Below, piece after piece: positions 8,396 through 16,403 of a DNA stretch of 64,000 nucleotides. Both the position numbers and the translations under genes were made by a program. The stretch spans positions 1 through 64,000 of the forward strand of contig CAIULB010000009.1 of NCBI GenBank assembly GCA_903899965.1, given 5' to 3'. The stretch's first letter is position 1. Every line of letters begins with the position of its first letter. Below the pieces are notes generated by a model. The model was not told the DNA's origin and made no database searches. It saw only the letters and a list, made by a program, of their open reading frames with translations. This stretch comes from an uncultured Methylophilaceae bacterium (lineage in GTDB: Bacteria > Pseudomonadota > Gammaproteobacteria > Burkholderiales > Methylophilaceae).

Positions 8396-9909
8396 GCCTA
8401 AATAAGCCAATCATCACTAAAGCAGACTTTGTTGCTAGCGTCGCAGACGCCTTGCAATTTATGTCTTATTACCACCCTGTAGATTTTATTCAGGCATTGG
8501 GTGATGCTTATGAAATTGAAGAATCGCCAGCGGCAAAAGATGCGATTGCTCAAATTTTAACTAACTCTCGCATGTGTGCTGAGGGTAAGCGTCCTATCTG
8601 CCAGGATACGGGCATTGTGGTGGCGTTTGTGAATGTTGGAACGAATGTTCAATGGGAACAGGGTGCCGATGTTGAGGCTTGGGTAAATGAAGGTGTACGT
8701 CAGGCTTATATGTTGCCTGAAAACCCCCTCAGGGCATCGATTGTGGCTGACCCTGCAGGTAAGCGTGCGAATACAAAAGATAATACGCCAGCGGTTGTAC
8801 ATGTGCGTTTAGTGCCAGGCAATACGGTGGAAGTGAATATTGCTGCCAAGGGTGGCGGATCAGAGAATAAAGCGAAGTTAGCGATGCTGAATCCTTCAGA
8901 CAGTATTGTCGATTGGATTTTGAGTGTGGTGCAAGACATGGGTGCTGGTTGGTGTCCACCTGGGGTGCTTGGTGTTGGGATAGGCGGTACTGCTGAGAAA
9001 GCGGTGTTGCTTGCTAAAGAGTCTCTGATGCAGCCGCTCGATTTGGCAGCTTTACGTAAGCGTGGAGCAAATACTCGTATAGAAGAGTTGCGCCTAGAGC
9101 TTGCCGATAAAATCAATGCGCTCGGTATAGGGGCACAAGGATTAGGTGGCTTAACCACCTTGCTCGATGTGAAGATTTTAGATTATCCAACGCATGCAGC
9201 CTCGTTGCCTGTGGCGGTGATTCCTAATTGTGCAGCGACACGTCACGCCCACTTTGTACTTAATGGTGCTGGCGCCTATAAGCAAATGCCTCCTAACTTA
9301 AGTGATTGGCCTGATGTCACTTGGGCGCCTAATCAAGACTCGCGTCGTGTCGATTTGAATACGGTCACTGCTGCTGATGTTCAAACGTGGCAGCCAGGTG
9401 AGACATTACTTCTAAGCGGTAAACTTCTTACGGGCCGCGACGCTGCGCATAAGCGGATTGCTGAGATTTTAGCACGCGGCGAATCGTTGCCTGGGGGCGT
9501 TGATTTTACGAATCGTTTCATCTATTACGTCGGTCCTGTTGATCCTGTTCGTGGTGAAGCTGTTGGACCTGCGGGCCCAACTACAGCAACACGTATGGAT
9601 AAATTCACTGACATGATGCTGGATAAAACCGGGCTGCTTGGTATGGTAGGTAAGGCTGAGCGTGGCGAGGAAACCGTTGCAAGTATCAAGAAGCATCAAT
9701 CGGTCTATTTGATCGCTGTCGGTGGCGCGGCTTATTTGGTTTCACAATCGATTCAGTCAGCCCGTGTCGTAGCTTTTGCCGACTTGGGCATGGAAGCCAT
9801 TTATGAGTTCGATGTGAAAGATATGCCAGTGACCGTTGCAGTTGATGCAAAAGGCACTTCAGTGCATGTCACAGGTCCAGCAAAGTGGCAGAAGTTGTTG
9901 GCTAAGTAG
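8392..9909 (+). CDS. fumA: Class I fumarate hydratase
   Basis: Oxygen-sensitive 4Fe-4S fumarase converting fumarate to malate, so it links SDH to the malic enzyme encoded at the head of the operon. The 505-residue protein has the family blocks NSRMCAEGKRPICQDTG (Cys62 and Cys70), GAGWCPPGVLGVGIGG and IPNCAATRHAHFVL, and a C-terminal beta domain with GPAGPTTATRMD. The ATG overlaps the ligase stop (ATGA). The last 8 bases overlap the end of the convergent phage-type gene, with no room for a terminator between them. Confidence 0.95.
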   Translation: MSLNKPIITKADFVASVADALQFMSYYHPVDFIQALGDAYEIEESPAAKDAIAQILTNSRMCAEGKRPICQDTGIVVAFVNVGTNVQWEQGADVEAWVNEGVRQAYMLPENPLRASIVADPAGKRANTKDNTPAVVHVRLVPGNTVEVNIAAKGGGSENKAKLAMLNPSDSIVDWILSVVQDMGAGWCPPGVLGVGIGGTAEKAVLLAKESLMQPLDLAALRKRGANTRIEELRLELADKINALGIGAQGLGGLTTLLDVKILDYPTHAASLPVAVIPNCAATRHAHFVLNGAGAYKQMPPNLSDWPDVTWAPNQDSRRVDLNTVTAADVQTWQPGETLLLSGKLLTGRDAAHKRIAEILARGESLPGGVDFTNRFIYYVGPVDPVRGEAVGPAGPTTATRMDKFTDMMLDKTGLLGMVGKAERGEETVASIKKHQSVYLIAVGGAAYLVSQSIQSARVVAFADLGMEAIYEFDVKDMPVTVAVDAKGTSVHVTGPAKWQKLLAK

Positions 9910-10543
9910 TAGCTTTATACTTCTTAAGCGCTGACCTTGTCCTGCTATCAAGCAAGCTCCATAGCGCGACCTTCTCATCGTTCGAGAGCTGTTCGCAGCG
10001 CTCATGCGCGAGCCTTAATTCTTCTAGCTGTACAAGCTCTGTGACTTCCTCTGCGATTCTATTGAGCAGGTCTTTCTCATCTGTATTAAAGGCTTCTAGT
10101 GCACCTGCGGTTGGCGTGATCGATTGCTTGGGTGCTTCTATTTCTTTACCTGCCTTTACTTCTTTGGTTGCATTCTCTTTGATCTCCACCATGGGAAGAT
10201 CCTCTCCCGCATAGATATACATCCCAAGTCCATGGAGTGAGATTGCTTTGGCTAAACACCTTTGCATGGCTGTATTGACTGAAAATGCATCTGGGTTATG
10301 AATGGCCTTATTCCTAAAGTCCATGACCGGTAACTGGGCTGTTCTAGACTTTCCAAACGCATGCACCGTACAGAACACCATCATGGTCTCTCCAAAGATC
10401 CTTGGCTCTGCATACTCCCAAGACGCACTTTCATCTAACTGCAATAACTGATCTACTGCCCAAGACCAAGATAAATAAGCTAAGCCATTCTTACGCTCGA
10501 TATAGTCATTGACGTTAATTTGTCGTAGTTCTGTGTAATGCAT
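9902..10543 (-). CDS. Phage-type DUF1071 (Sak3-like) single-strand annealing protein
   Basis: About 213 residues. The N-terminal half (YIERKNGLAYLSWSWAVDQL, then VMDFRNKAI, NTAMQRCLAKAISLHGLG and MYIYAGEDLP) matches the DUF1071 pattern recognised in phage Sak3-type ssDNA annealing proteins. The C-terminal half is charged and variable, probably helical. The frame opens at a TTG at 10558, but AGGGAG sits just before three consecutive ATGs; the third (10543) has the best spacing and was chosen. The stop codon lies inside the last codons of fumarase. No other replication or structural phage genes accompany it, so it appears to be part of a prophage remnant or minimal element. Family call is from memory of conserved motifs. 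Confidence 0.72.
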   Translation of the reverse strand: MHYTELRQINVNDYIERKNGLAYLSWSWAVDQLLQLDESASWEYAEPRIFGETMMVFCTVHAFGKSRTAQLPVMDFRNKAIHNPDAFSVNTAMQRCLAKAISLHGLGMYIYAGEDLPMVEIKENATKEVKAGKEIEAPKQSITPTAGALEAFNTDEKDLLNRIAEEVTELVQLEELRLAHERCEQLSNDEKVALWSLLDSRTRSALKKYKATT

Positions 10544-10554
10544 CATCATCTCCC

Positions 10555-10848
10555 TCAAGCAGCCTTGTCATCCACCACAGGACCTTCAATGCCTTCATCA
10601 ATCAAGTACTCCATCCGTGACATGTCCTTGAAGTGGGGTGCATTTAAATTCGCATTAATCTCTTCCATCGCTTTCTCATACATCCACTCAATACTCTTTC
10701 TATCCATGAGCTCAATAATATTGATCTCACTATCGACTGGTCTGATCTCATCGACTTGTTCAAACACCATACAGACACACACATCATACGAACCCTGTTC
10801 ATACTCCACCGTTGCCCACTCGTAGTTCCTTGCACGATTCTTAGCCAT
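10555..10848 (-). CDS. Small phage-associated protein of unknown function
   Basis: 97 residues, acidic, no signal peptide or membrane segment and no family I recognise. The visible body includes RARNYEWATVEYEQG and an acidic middle and tail. The ATG at 10848 is preceded by AGGAG at ideal spacing; a longer frame to 10908 lacks such support. It ends 11 bases before the chosen start of the DUF1071 gene, so the two form an operon that diverges from the XRE regulator. Its function may relate to phage recombination, but only position suggests it. Confidence 0.65.
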   Translation of the reverse strand: MAKNRARNYEWATVEYEQGSYDVCVCMVFEQVDEIRPVDSEINIIELMDRKSIEWMYEKAMEEINANLNAPHFKDMSRMEYLIDEGIEGPVVDDKAA

Positions 10849-10876
10849 CTCGTTCTCCTGTTTATTGGAATTAATG

Positions 10877-10979
10877 TAGAATGAATAATTGTTATTTTGC
10901 ATAAACAAATTTCATTCTAAATGTAATTCTAGATGAAAATATTGCACTCAGCAATGCTTTTTTTCATTCAGGATGAAAA
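10877..10979. promoter_or_regulatory. Operator-like repeats in divergent phage promoter region
   Basis: The gap between the divergent phage gene and the XRE regulator contains repeated TTCATTC-type elements. TAGAATGAA at 10877-10885 is the inverted copy of TTCATTCTA at 10911-10919. A palindrome with 7-base arms, TTTTCAT at 10961-10967 and ATGAAAA at 10973-10979, lies directly before the regulator's ribosome-binding site. A related TTCTAGATGAA lies at 10927-10937. The layout resembles a phage repressor operator region with several sites; binding by the XRE protein is inference. Confidence 0.5.
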
Positions 10980-10989
10980 AGGAGTCTTT

Positions 10990-11202
10990 TTGATCAAATG
11001 TCATCTGTCTCGCATCATGGGCGAGAAAAAATTAAGAGTGGCTGATGTGGCTAGAGCGGTAGGTGTTCATCGGAATGCAATTACGTTGCTTTACGAAGAG
11101 ACAGCTACTCGAGTGGATATGGACACTATAGATAAGCTTTGTGCTTTTTTGGATTGCGGAATACAGGATCTATTTGAATATATTCCCGAATCAGATAGTT
11201 AA
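10990..11202 (+). CDS. XRE-family phage-type repressor, YozG-like
   Basis: Compact helix-turn-helix protein of about 70 residues. It contains SRIMGEKKLRVADVARAVGV and then HRNAITLLYEE, with a C-terminal DTIDKLCAFLDCGIQDLFEY, the usual Cro/C1-like short repressor layout. The frame is open from 10933, but relatives begin at the equivalent of IKCHLSRIMG. A TTG at 10990 follows GGAG (10981-10984) at suitable spacing and was chosen. It is divergent from the two phage genes and preceded by palindromes that it may bind. Confidence 0.75.
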   Translation: MIKCHLSRIMGEKKLRVADVARAVGVHRNAITLLYEETATRVDMDTIDKLCAFLDCGIQDLFEYIPESDS

Positions 11203-11310
11203 AAATAACCCTTTTTACAAAACAAAGCCAAACCTTTGGAATCAAAGACTGCTAGTGGCTTACAGCGATATTTTTGTGTTCGCTAGATCTAGAAATATGC
11301 CGATTCTCCA

Positions 11311-11419
11311 AAACAAACCCAATTGTGTTCTAGGCCTTACTGGATAGGGCTTAAAGACGTATTTTTTTATGTTAGATGGTATGTAGAGAAACATACCTTT
11401 TTGCGAAACAAACCCAATT
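11311..11419. repeat. Two copies of a 14-base direct repeat
   Basis: AAACAAACCCAATT occurs at 11311-11324 and 11406-11419, each followed within three bases by GTTCT, 95 bases apart. A degenerate third copy (AAACAAAGCCAAACC) lies near 11219. The stretch 11203-11428 between the XRE gene and the end of ugd holds nothing else I can recognise. The copies could be the edge of the phage-derived island or a dispersed chromosomal repeat. Confidence 0.5.
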
Positions 11420-11428
11420 AAGGTTCTG

Positions 11429-12595
11429 TTAATCGGCGCCGAAGAGATCTCTGGTAAATACCTTGTCTTGAACGCTCAACAACTCATCTGTCATGCGATT
11501 AGTGATGATGACATCAGCTTTTAGTTTAAACGCTTTTAGGTCTGTATAAACTTTAGACTTGTAGAATTCAGTCTCTTTTAGCTCTGGCTCGTACACAATG
11601 ACTTCAATACCCTTGGCTTTCACACGTTTCATCACGCCTTGAATACTTGAGGCCCTGAAGTTATCTGAACCACTCTTCATGATCAGACGATAAACCCCCA
11701 CAACCTTAGGATTGCGTTTTACGATGCTATCCGCGATAAAGTCTTTACGCGTGCTGTTAGATTGCACGATGGCATTGATCAAGTTTTGTGGGACGTTGCT
11801 GTAATTCGCAAGGAGCTGCTTCGTATCTTTCGGTAAGCAATAACCGCCGTAGCCAAATGACGGATTGTTGTAATGTCCGCCAATGCGAGGATCTAAACAT
11901 ACGCCTTCAATGATTTGTTTGGTATTTAAGCCGTGCGATTCTGCATACGTGTCGAGCTCGTTAAAGTAGGAAACACGCATCGCTAAATAAGTGTTAGCAA
12001 AGAGCTTAATGGCTTCTGCTTCAGCGCTATTGGTGAGCAAAATCTCAACATCGGGCTTGAGTGAGCCTTGTTGAAGCAAGTCTGCAAAAGTTTGCGCACG
12101 CGCTGAAATCTCCCCCACAATAATGCGAGAAGGGTAGAGGTTGTCATAAAGGGCTTTACCTTCACGCAAGAACTCTGGAGAGAACATAATTTGCGCCGTT
12201 GGGAAGCGTTCTTTAATGCTGTCCGTATAGCCCACAGGGACGGTTGATTTAATCACCATCACGGCGTTTGGGTTGATGTTTAGCACATCTTGAATCACTG
12301 CTTCAATTGACTTGGTGTTGAAGTAGTTTGTCTCAATGTCATAGTCTGTTGGCGTTGCAATCACCACATATTCTGCACCTTGGTAGGCTTTTTGTTTGTC
12401 CAGGGTTGCACTGAGATTGAGTGGTTTATTTTTAAGATAGTCTTCGATCTCATTATCTGAAATGGGAGACTTTTTGGCATTTAGCATCTCGACCTTTTCG
12501 GTCATGATGTCTAAAGCGACAACTTCGTTTTTTTGAGCTAAGAGTACCGCTAAAGATAAGCCTACATAGCCTGTACCAGCGATTGCGATTTTCAT
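11429..12595 (-). CDS. ugd: UDP-glucose 6-dehydrogenase
   Basis: Oxidises UDP-glucose to UDP-glucuronate with two NAD+, supplying acidic sugar for surface polysaccharide or lipid decoration. The 388-residue protein has the N-terminal Rossmann motif [10 protein letters not shown] (7-16), STVPVG (117-122), EFLREGKA (141-148) and the catalytic Cys253 in [14 protein letters not shown] nine bases upstream is possible, but the ATG at 12595 gives the standard [12 protein letters not shown] start. The gene begins ten bases after the ketosynthase stop on the same strand and ends the cluster. Whether its product is used by the same pathway as the neighbouring ACP/KAS genes is unknown. Confidence 0.92.
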   Translation of the reverse strand: MKIAIAGTGYVGLSLAVLLAQKNEVVALDIMTEKVEMLNAKKSPISDNEIEDYLKNKPLNLSATLDKQKAYQGAEYVVIATPTDYDIETNYFNTKSIEAVIQDVLNINPNAVMVIKSTVPVGYTDSIKERFPTAQIMFSPEFLREGKALYDNLYPSRIIVGEISARAQTFADLLQQGSLKPDVEILLTNSAEAEAIKLFANTYLAMRVSYFNELDTYAESHGLNTKQIIEGVCLDPRIGGHYNNPSFGYGGYCLPKDTKQLLANYSNVPQNLINAIVQSNSTRKDFIADSIVKRNPKVVGVYRLIMKSGSDNFRASSIQGVMKRVKAKGIEVIVYEPELKETEFYKSKVYTDLKAFKLKADVIITNRMTDELLSVQDKVFTRDLFGAD

Positions 12596-12604
12596 ATGCT
12601 TCAA

Positions 12605-13837
12605 TTACCCGACTTTTTTAGCGATGAGCACACCGCTGGTGCCGCCAAATGCAAACGAGTTAGACATGATGATGTCGACTTTGACATTCTTACGGCCAAT
12701 ATTAGGCACGTAATCTAAGTCACACTCAGGATCAGGAACGACTAAGTGCGCTGTTGGTGGAAGCGCTTGTTCTTGAATTGCCATCATACAAGCCACGAAC
12801 TCTACAGCGCCTGCTGCACCCATCAAATGGCCGTGCATTGATTTTGATGAGCTCACAGGAATTTTATTCCCGCAAACCTGCTTGATCGCATTGGTTTCAG
12901 TGATGTCATTCAGCTTAGTGCCGGTGCCATGCGCATTAATGTAATCCAGTTGGTCAGTCGTAATCTTTGCTTCAGCTAAAGCTTTACGCATTGCACGGGC
13001 TTGACCCTCTACTGAAGGTTGCGTGATGTGGCTTGAATCATTACTGCTACCGTAGCCAATCACTTCAGCGTAAATCTTAGCGCCCCTAGCAACCGCTCTT
13101 TCCATGTCTTCTAGGACAATCATACCGGCACCTTCGCCAAGCACAAGGCCTGAGCGGTTACCAGAAAAAGGTTTGCATGAAGTGCTTGGGTCTGCTTCAT
13201 CCTCATCTGCAAGAGTGCGAAGTGCTTCCCATGCTTTGATGGTACCAAATGTTAACAGAGCTTCTGAGCCACCTGCGAGCATGACGTCGGTATAACCGTG
13301 TCTGATTTGTCTCACCGCTTCGCCGATAGCGACAGAAGAGGACGAGCATGCAGTACAGAATGTGAGATCTGGGCCTGTAATGCCAAAATCCAGCGCGACT
13401 TGCGCACTTGCAGCATTGTTCATGGCCATGAGGACAGTAAATGGTTTGAGGCGTCTCGCTTGCTCTTTATAGAGTCTTACGTAGCCTTCTTCAATTGAAG
13501 CGGCGCCACCCATGCCGGTACCAAGATAAACGCCAAAGCGTTCGAGATCTTCTGTTTCTAAATTGAGGCCGGCATCATTGATTGCTTGCTGACTTGCTGA
13601 AACCGCAAATTGCGTCACGCGGTCCATCGTTGCTGCTTTATTTTTTACAAAATGGTCGAGTGGCTCGTAGTCGTTTATGTAGGCCGCAATTTTACAATCG
13701 AGACTATCTACAAAATCGGTTTCCATTTTCTTGATGCCAGACTTGCCTGCCATCAAATTTGCAAAAAAAGTACTTGGGTCATTCCCGATTGGAGAAAGTA
13801 CACCTAAGCCAGTCACAGCAACCCGTCTAACAGTCAT
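12605..13837 (-). CDS. Beta-ketoacyl-ACP synthase, FabF type
   Basis: Condensing enzyme that extends an acyl chain on ACP. The Cys-His-His triad is intact: Cys164 in CTACSSSS, His in NAHGTGTKLND near 303 and His in HGHLMGAAGAVE near 340. At 410 residues it is a normal KAS II length. It overlaps the adjacent ACP gene by one base, forming a dedicated ACP-KAS pair. It is not in a fab operon (no fabD, fabG or fabH nearby), and fabB lies elsewhere at 29720, so this looks like a specialised rather than housekeeping ketosynthase. The start is fixed by the overlap. Confidence 0.9.
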   Translation of the reverse strand: MTVRRVAVTGLGVLSPIGNDPSTFFANLMAGKSGIKKMETDFVDSLDCKIAAYINDYEPLDHFVKNKAATMDRVTQFAVSASQQAINDAGLNLETEDLERFGVYLGTGMGGAASIEEGYVRLYKEQARRLKPFTVLMAMNNAASAQVALDFGITGPDLTFCTACSSSSVAIGEAVRQIRHGYTDVMLAGGSEALLTFGTIKAWEALRTLADEDEADPSTSCKPFSGNRSGLVLGEGAGMIVLEDMERAVARGAKIYAEVIGYGSSNDSSHITQPSVEGQARAMRKALAEAKITTDQLDYINAHGTGTKLNDITETNAIKQVCGNKIPVSSSKSMHGHLMGAAGAVEFVACMMAIQEQALPPTAHLVVPDPECDLDYVPNIGRKNVKVDIIMSNSFAFGGTSGVLIAKKVG

Positions 13838-14076
13838 TATTTACCTTGAGCAGCGCGGAGACGATCAAGTAATGCAACTACGTCGCTGACCGTTTTAATG
13901 TCCACTTCATCATTTGGAACTTTGATGCCGAATTTTTCTTCTGCATCAAAAATAATATCGAATGTATCTAGTGAGTCGATTTCAAGTGACTCAAAAGTCG
14001 CATCAAGAGTGATTTCATTTAGCGGTTTATCAAATTTCGTTGCGATAATTTCTCGCAGTGTTTCAAAGGTGTCCAA
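13837..14076 (-). CDS. Acyl carrier protein
   Basis: A 79-residue acidic helical carrier. The phosphopantetheine attachment site is Ser35 in EIDSLDTFD, where the more usual motif is DSLD followed by a hydrophobic residue. It is flanked by its ketosynthase (one-base overlap) and by an alpha/beta hydrolase, not by the housekeeping fatty acid genes, so it is probably a secondary ACP dedicated to this cluster. Its partner phosphopantetheinyl transferase is not in the window. Confidence 0.92.
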   Translation of the reverse strand: MDTFETLREIIATKFDKPLNEITLDATFESLEIDSLDTFDIIFDAEEKFGIKVPNDEVDIKTVSDVVALLDRLRAAQGK

Positions 14077-14085
14077 CTTACTCTC

Positions 14086-14943
14086 CTAAACTACAGCCGC
14101 TTCGGTGGCGACGCATTTCTTAAAAAATTCCCCCATACGCAGGGCAATATCATTCTTACGTTTATCTAGCGTCAGCACATGATAAGTGTCATCTACTAGG
14201 AAAGTCTCTACTTTACGCGATGAAATACGTTTTGCAACTAAATGTGCGTTTTTAACGCTTGCCATGTCATCCTCAGTGGAATGAACAATCAAGGTTGGTG
14301 AGGTTACTTTTGGAAGCCCTCTCTTGGCTGACTTAATTAGCCTTGTACTTTCTTTAATGACGACAGCTGGGGTATTGAAGATACCCACTTTTTCAGAAGC
14401 CATCGAGTCGCGATTTTCAAGTACAGCATGCACCAAAGCTCTCGTGCGTTCACATTTAATGCCATAAGGCGGCGTTTCTTCCCAAGACATAAAGTACTGA
14501 AGTGGGGTGTATAAAACAAATGGTAACAATAGCTTGCGTTTTAGGCGTGGCATATTCCAGCCGTCATAAAAGAAAGTCGTGGAAAGAAGCCCTAAGCCAT
14601 TTACACGCTCACCTTTTTCTTCTGCTAATTTAATAGCGATCAAAGCGCCCATAGATAGGCCTGAAACAAACACGCGTTTGTGTTCTTTTTTGAGCGCTTC
14701 AAAAGCAACTTCCATCGACTCATACCAGTCTTGCCATTTTGAACGCTTGAGGTCGCCCACTGTGCCGCAATGCCCTGCAAGTTGTGGACATCCCACACTA
14801 AAGCCTTGCTTAAGCAAGTTTTTAGCGATGTAGCGCATTTCAGCTGGCGTGCCTGTAAGGCCATGAATAAGCAATACAGCATCTTCACCGCGCTTATCGT
14901 AAAAGCCTGTTGAGCCTAGACAGTTTTGAATTTCTTGTGTCAT
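14086..14943 (-). CDS. Alpha/beta hydrolase, carboxylesterase/thioesterase-like
   Basis: Serine hydrolase of 285 residues. Visible are the oxyanion-hole segment LLIHGLTGTPAE (24-35), the nucleophile elbow GLSMG with Ser97, the acid residue in HSTEDD near 225 and the catalytic His in DTYHVLTLD near 260. It resembles monoglyceride lipase/Est30-type carboxylesterases. In this setting, ending nine bases before the ACP gene, it may act as a thioesterase or acyltransferase releasing a chain from the ACP; that role is inferred. No signal peptide, so it is likely cytoplasmic. Confidence 0.85.
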   Translation of the reverse strand: MTQEIQNCLGSTGFYDKRGEDAVLLIHGLTGTPAEMRYIAKNLLKQGFSVGCPQLAGHCGTVGDLKRSKWQDWYESMEVAFEALKKEHKRVFVSGLSMGALIAIKLAEEKGERVNGLGLLSTTFFYDGWNMPRLKRKLLLPFVLYTPLQYFMSWEETPPYGIKCERTRALVHAVLENRDSMASEKVGIFNTPAVVIKESTRLIKSAKRGLPKVTSPTLIVHSTEDDMASVKNAHLVAKRISSRKVETFLVDDTYHVLTLDKRKNDIALRMGEFFKKCVATEAAVV

Positions 14944-14971
14944 GTAATCTTTATTTAATTAGCGTACAGAA

Positions 14972-15001
14972 ATTAAATCGGGGCTTACGCCCCGATTTAA
15001 T
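14972..15001. other. Perfect 13-bp inverted repeat between cluster genes
   Basis: Arms 14972-14984 and 14989-15001 are exact complements with a 4-base loop, GC-rich at the loop end. It lies in the 64-base gap between the aminotransferase stop and the hydrolase start. On the minus strand it is followed by ATTTAATTTC, a weak U-rich tail, so it may act as a leaky terminator or an mRNA-stabilising hairpin that sets the ratio of the two halves of the cluster. Confidence 0.6.
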
Positions 15002-15007
15002 ATTCAA

Positions 15008-16381
15008 TTACTCTGCGCCGCAGCGTTTGAGTAATGATTCAAAGAGCTTGATGCCCAAGTCAATTTCTTCTTCTGAAATCAACAATGAAGGAGCAAGGGT
15101 AATCACGTTCTTTTCATAGCCACCAATATCAAGCACGAGACCGTATTGTTTGCCATCAATCATGATGTCGCCTTTTAGACCTTCGTTAAACATCCGATCT
15201 GCTAATGAGCGGCTTGCTGTGAAGCCATCTTTTTCGCAAAGCTCAATACGAAGCGCCAAACCCAAACCACTGACGTCACCCACGCACTTCCAGCGTGATT
15301 TCAATTCTTGGATGCGTTTCAAGAAGTAAGCGCCACGGTCACGCACATGTGGCTCGAAGTCTTTTTCAAGTGTCATGTTCATCACTTCAAGTGCCACTGC
15401 AGTACCGAGTGGATTCGAAGCAAATGTTGAGTGTGTTGAGCCAGGAGGGAATTTCTCTGGAGAGATCAATTCTTCACGCGCCCAAATGCCTGATAGCGGG
15501 TTCAAGCCATTAGTAATCGCTTTGCCGAATACAAAAATATCAGGAATGATGTCAAAGTTTTCCCATGACCAAAGCTTACCTGTACGGTAAACACCCATTT
15601 GAATTTCGTCAGCGACTAACAAGATGTTGCGTTTTTTCAATGACTCTTGAAGTTTTTTCATGTAGCCAGCAGGTGGAATGATGTAGCCGCCAGTACCTTG
15701 CATCGGCTCAATGTAGAACGCGCCGAATTCACTTTGTTTGGCTTTTTCATCCCATATCGATTGATATTCTGTATCGAACAAATGCTCAAATTGTTTATGG
15801 CAATAGGTGTCGCAAGTTTCTACTTTCATGCCGTATGGGCAACGGAAGCAGTATGGATAAGGTACAAAGTGCGCGCGGTCAGCAAAGTTGCCGAAGCGAC
15901 GACGGTAGCGATAGCTAGAAGTAATCGCTGAAGCACCTAATGTACGGCCGTGGTAGCCGCCCATGAACGCGAATTGGTGTGTTTTACCTGTGTGGTTACG
16001 TACCACTTTTAATGAATCTTCAACCGCTTGCGCGCCACCTACATTGAAGTGAACGCGGCCTTTAACGCCGTATTTGTCTTCCATGTACTTACAGATGACT
16101 TCAGCTAAGTCTACTTTTTCTTTGTGTAGGTATTGGCTGGCCAATTGTGGAAGTGCGTCCACTTGTTTGTGCAAAACATCAGCAATACGTTTGTTCTTGT
16201 AGCCGAAGTTAACTGCTGAGTACCACATCTGCCAATCTAGATAAGGCGTTTTGTTTTCATCGAATAAGAAGCTACCTTCGCAGTTTTCAAATACTTTTGG
16301 AGGATCCGCATAATTAACGGTATCGCCATGTGAACAATATTTATCGTTCTTTGCGAGAATTTCGATGATTTTTTTATCCAT
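15008..16381 (-). CDS. Class III PLP-dependent aminotransferase
   Basis: Fold-type I aminotransferase of 457 residues. The PLP lysine is Lys287 in VFGKAITNGLNPLSG, with the preceding LLVADEIQMGVYRTG providing the cofactor Asp, and the N-terminal GGAQAVEDSLKVVR forming the phosphate site. It resembles 4-aminobutyrate/ornithine type omega-aminotransferases. A four-cysteine cluster (Cys178, Cys181, Cys190, Cys194) recalls a possible metal site seen in some members. It sits 22 bases after the HAD phosphatase gene and upstream of hydrolase, ACP and KAS genes, so it could aminate an aldehyde or keto group on a small molecule or acyl chain. The substrate is unknown. Confidence 0.88.
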   Translation of the reverse strand: MDKKIIEILAKNDKYCSHGDTVNYADPPKVFENCEGSFLFDENKTPYLDWQMWYSAVNFGYKNKRIADVLHKQVDALPQLASQYLHKEKVDLAEVICKYMEDKYGVKGRVHFNVGGAQAVEDSLKVVRNHTGKTHQFAFMGGYHGRTLGASAITSSYRYRRRFGNFADRAHFVPYPYCFRCPYGMKVETCDTYCHKQFEHLFDTEYQSIWDEKAKQSEFGAFYIEPMQGTGGYIIPPAGYMKKLQESLKKRNILLVADEIQMGVYRTGKLWSWENFDIIPDIFVFGKAITNGLNPLSGIWAREELISPEKFPPGSTHSTFASNPLGTAVALEVMNMTLEKDFEPHVRDRGAYFLKRIQELKSRWKCVGDVSGLGLALRIELCEKDGFTASRSLADRMFNEGLKGDIMIDGKQYGLVLDIGGYEKNVITLAPSLLISEEEIDLGIKLFESLLKRCGAE

Positions 16382-16403
16382 GTTTCGACTCTTTCAAGAA
16401 AAA

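Noticed and set aside
10861..11428. Possible CRISPR or integron array from the repeated TTCATTC and AAACAAACCC elements
   Set aside because: Repeat lengths are too short, spacing is irregular, and there are no cas or integrase genes.
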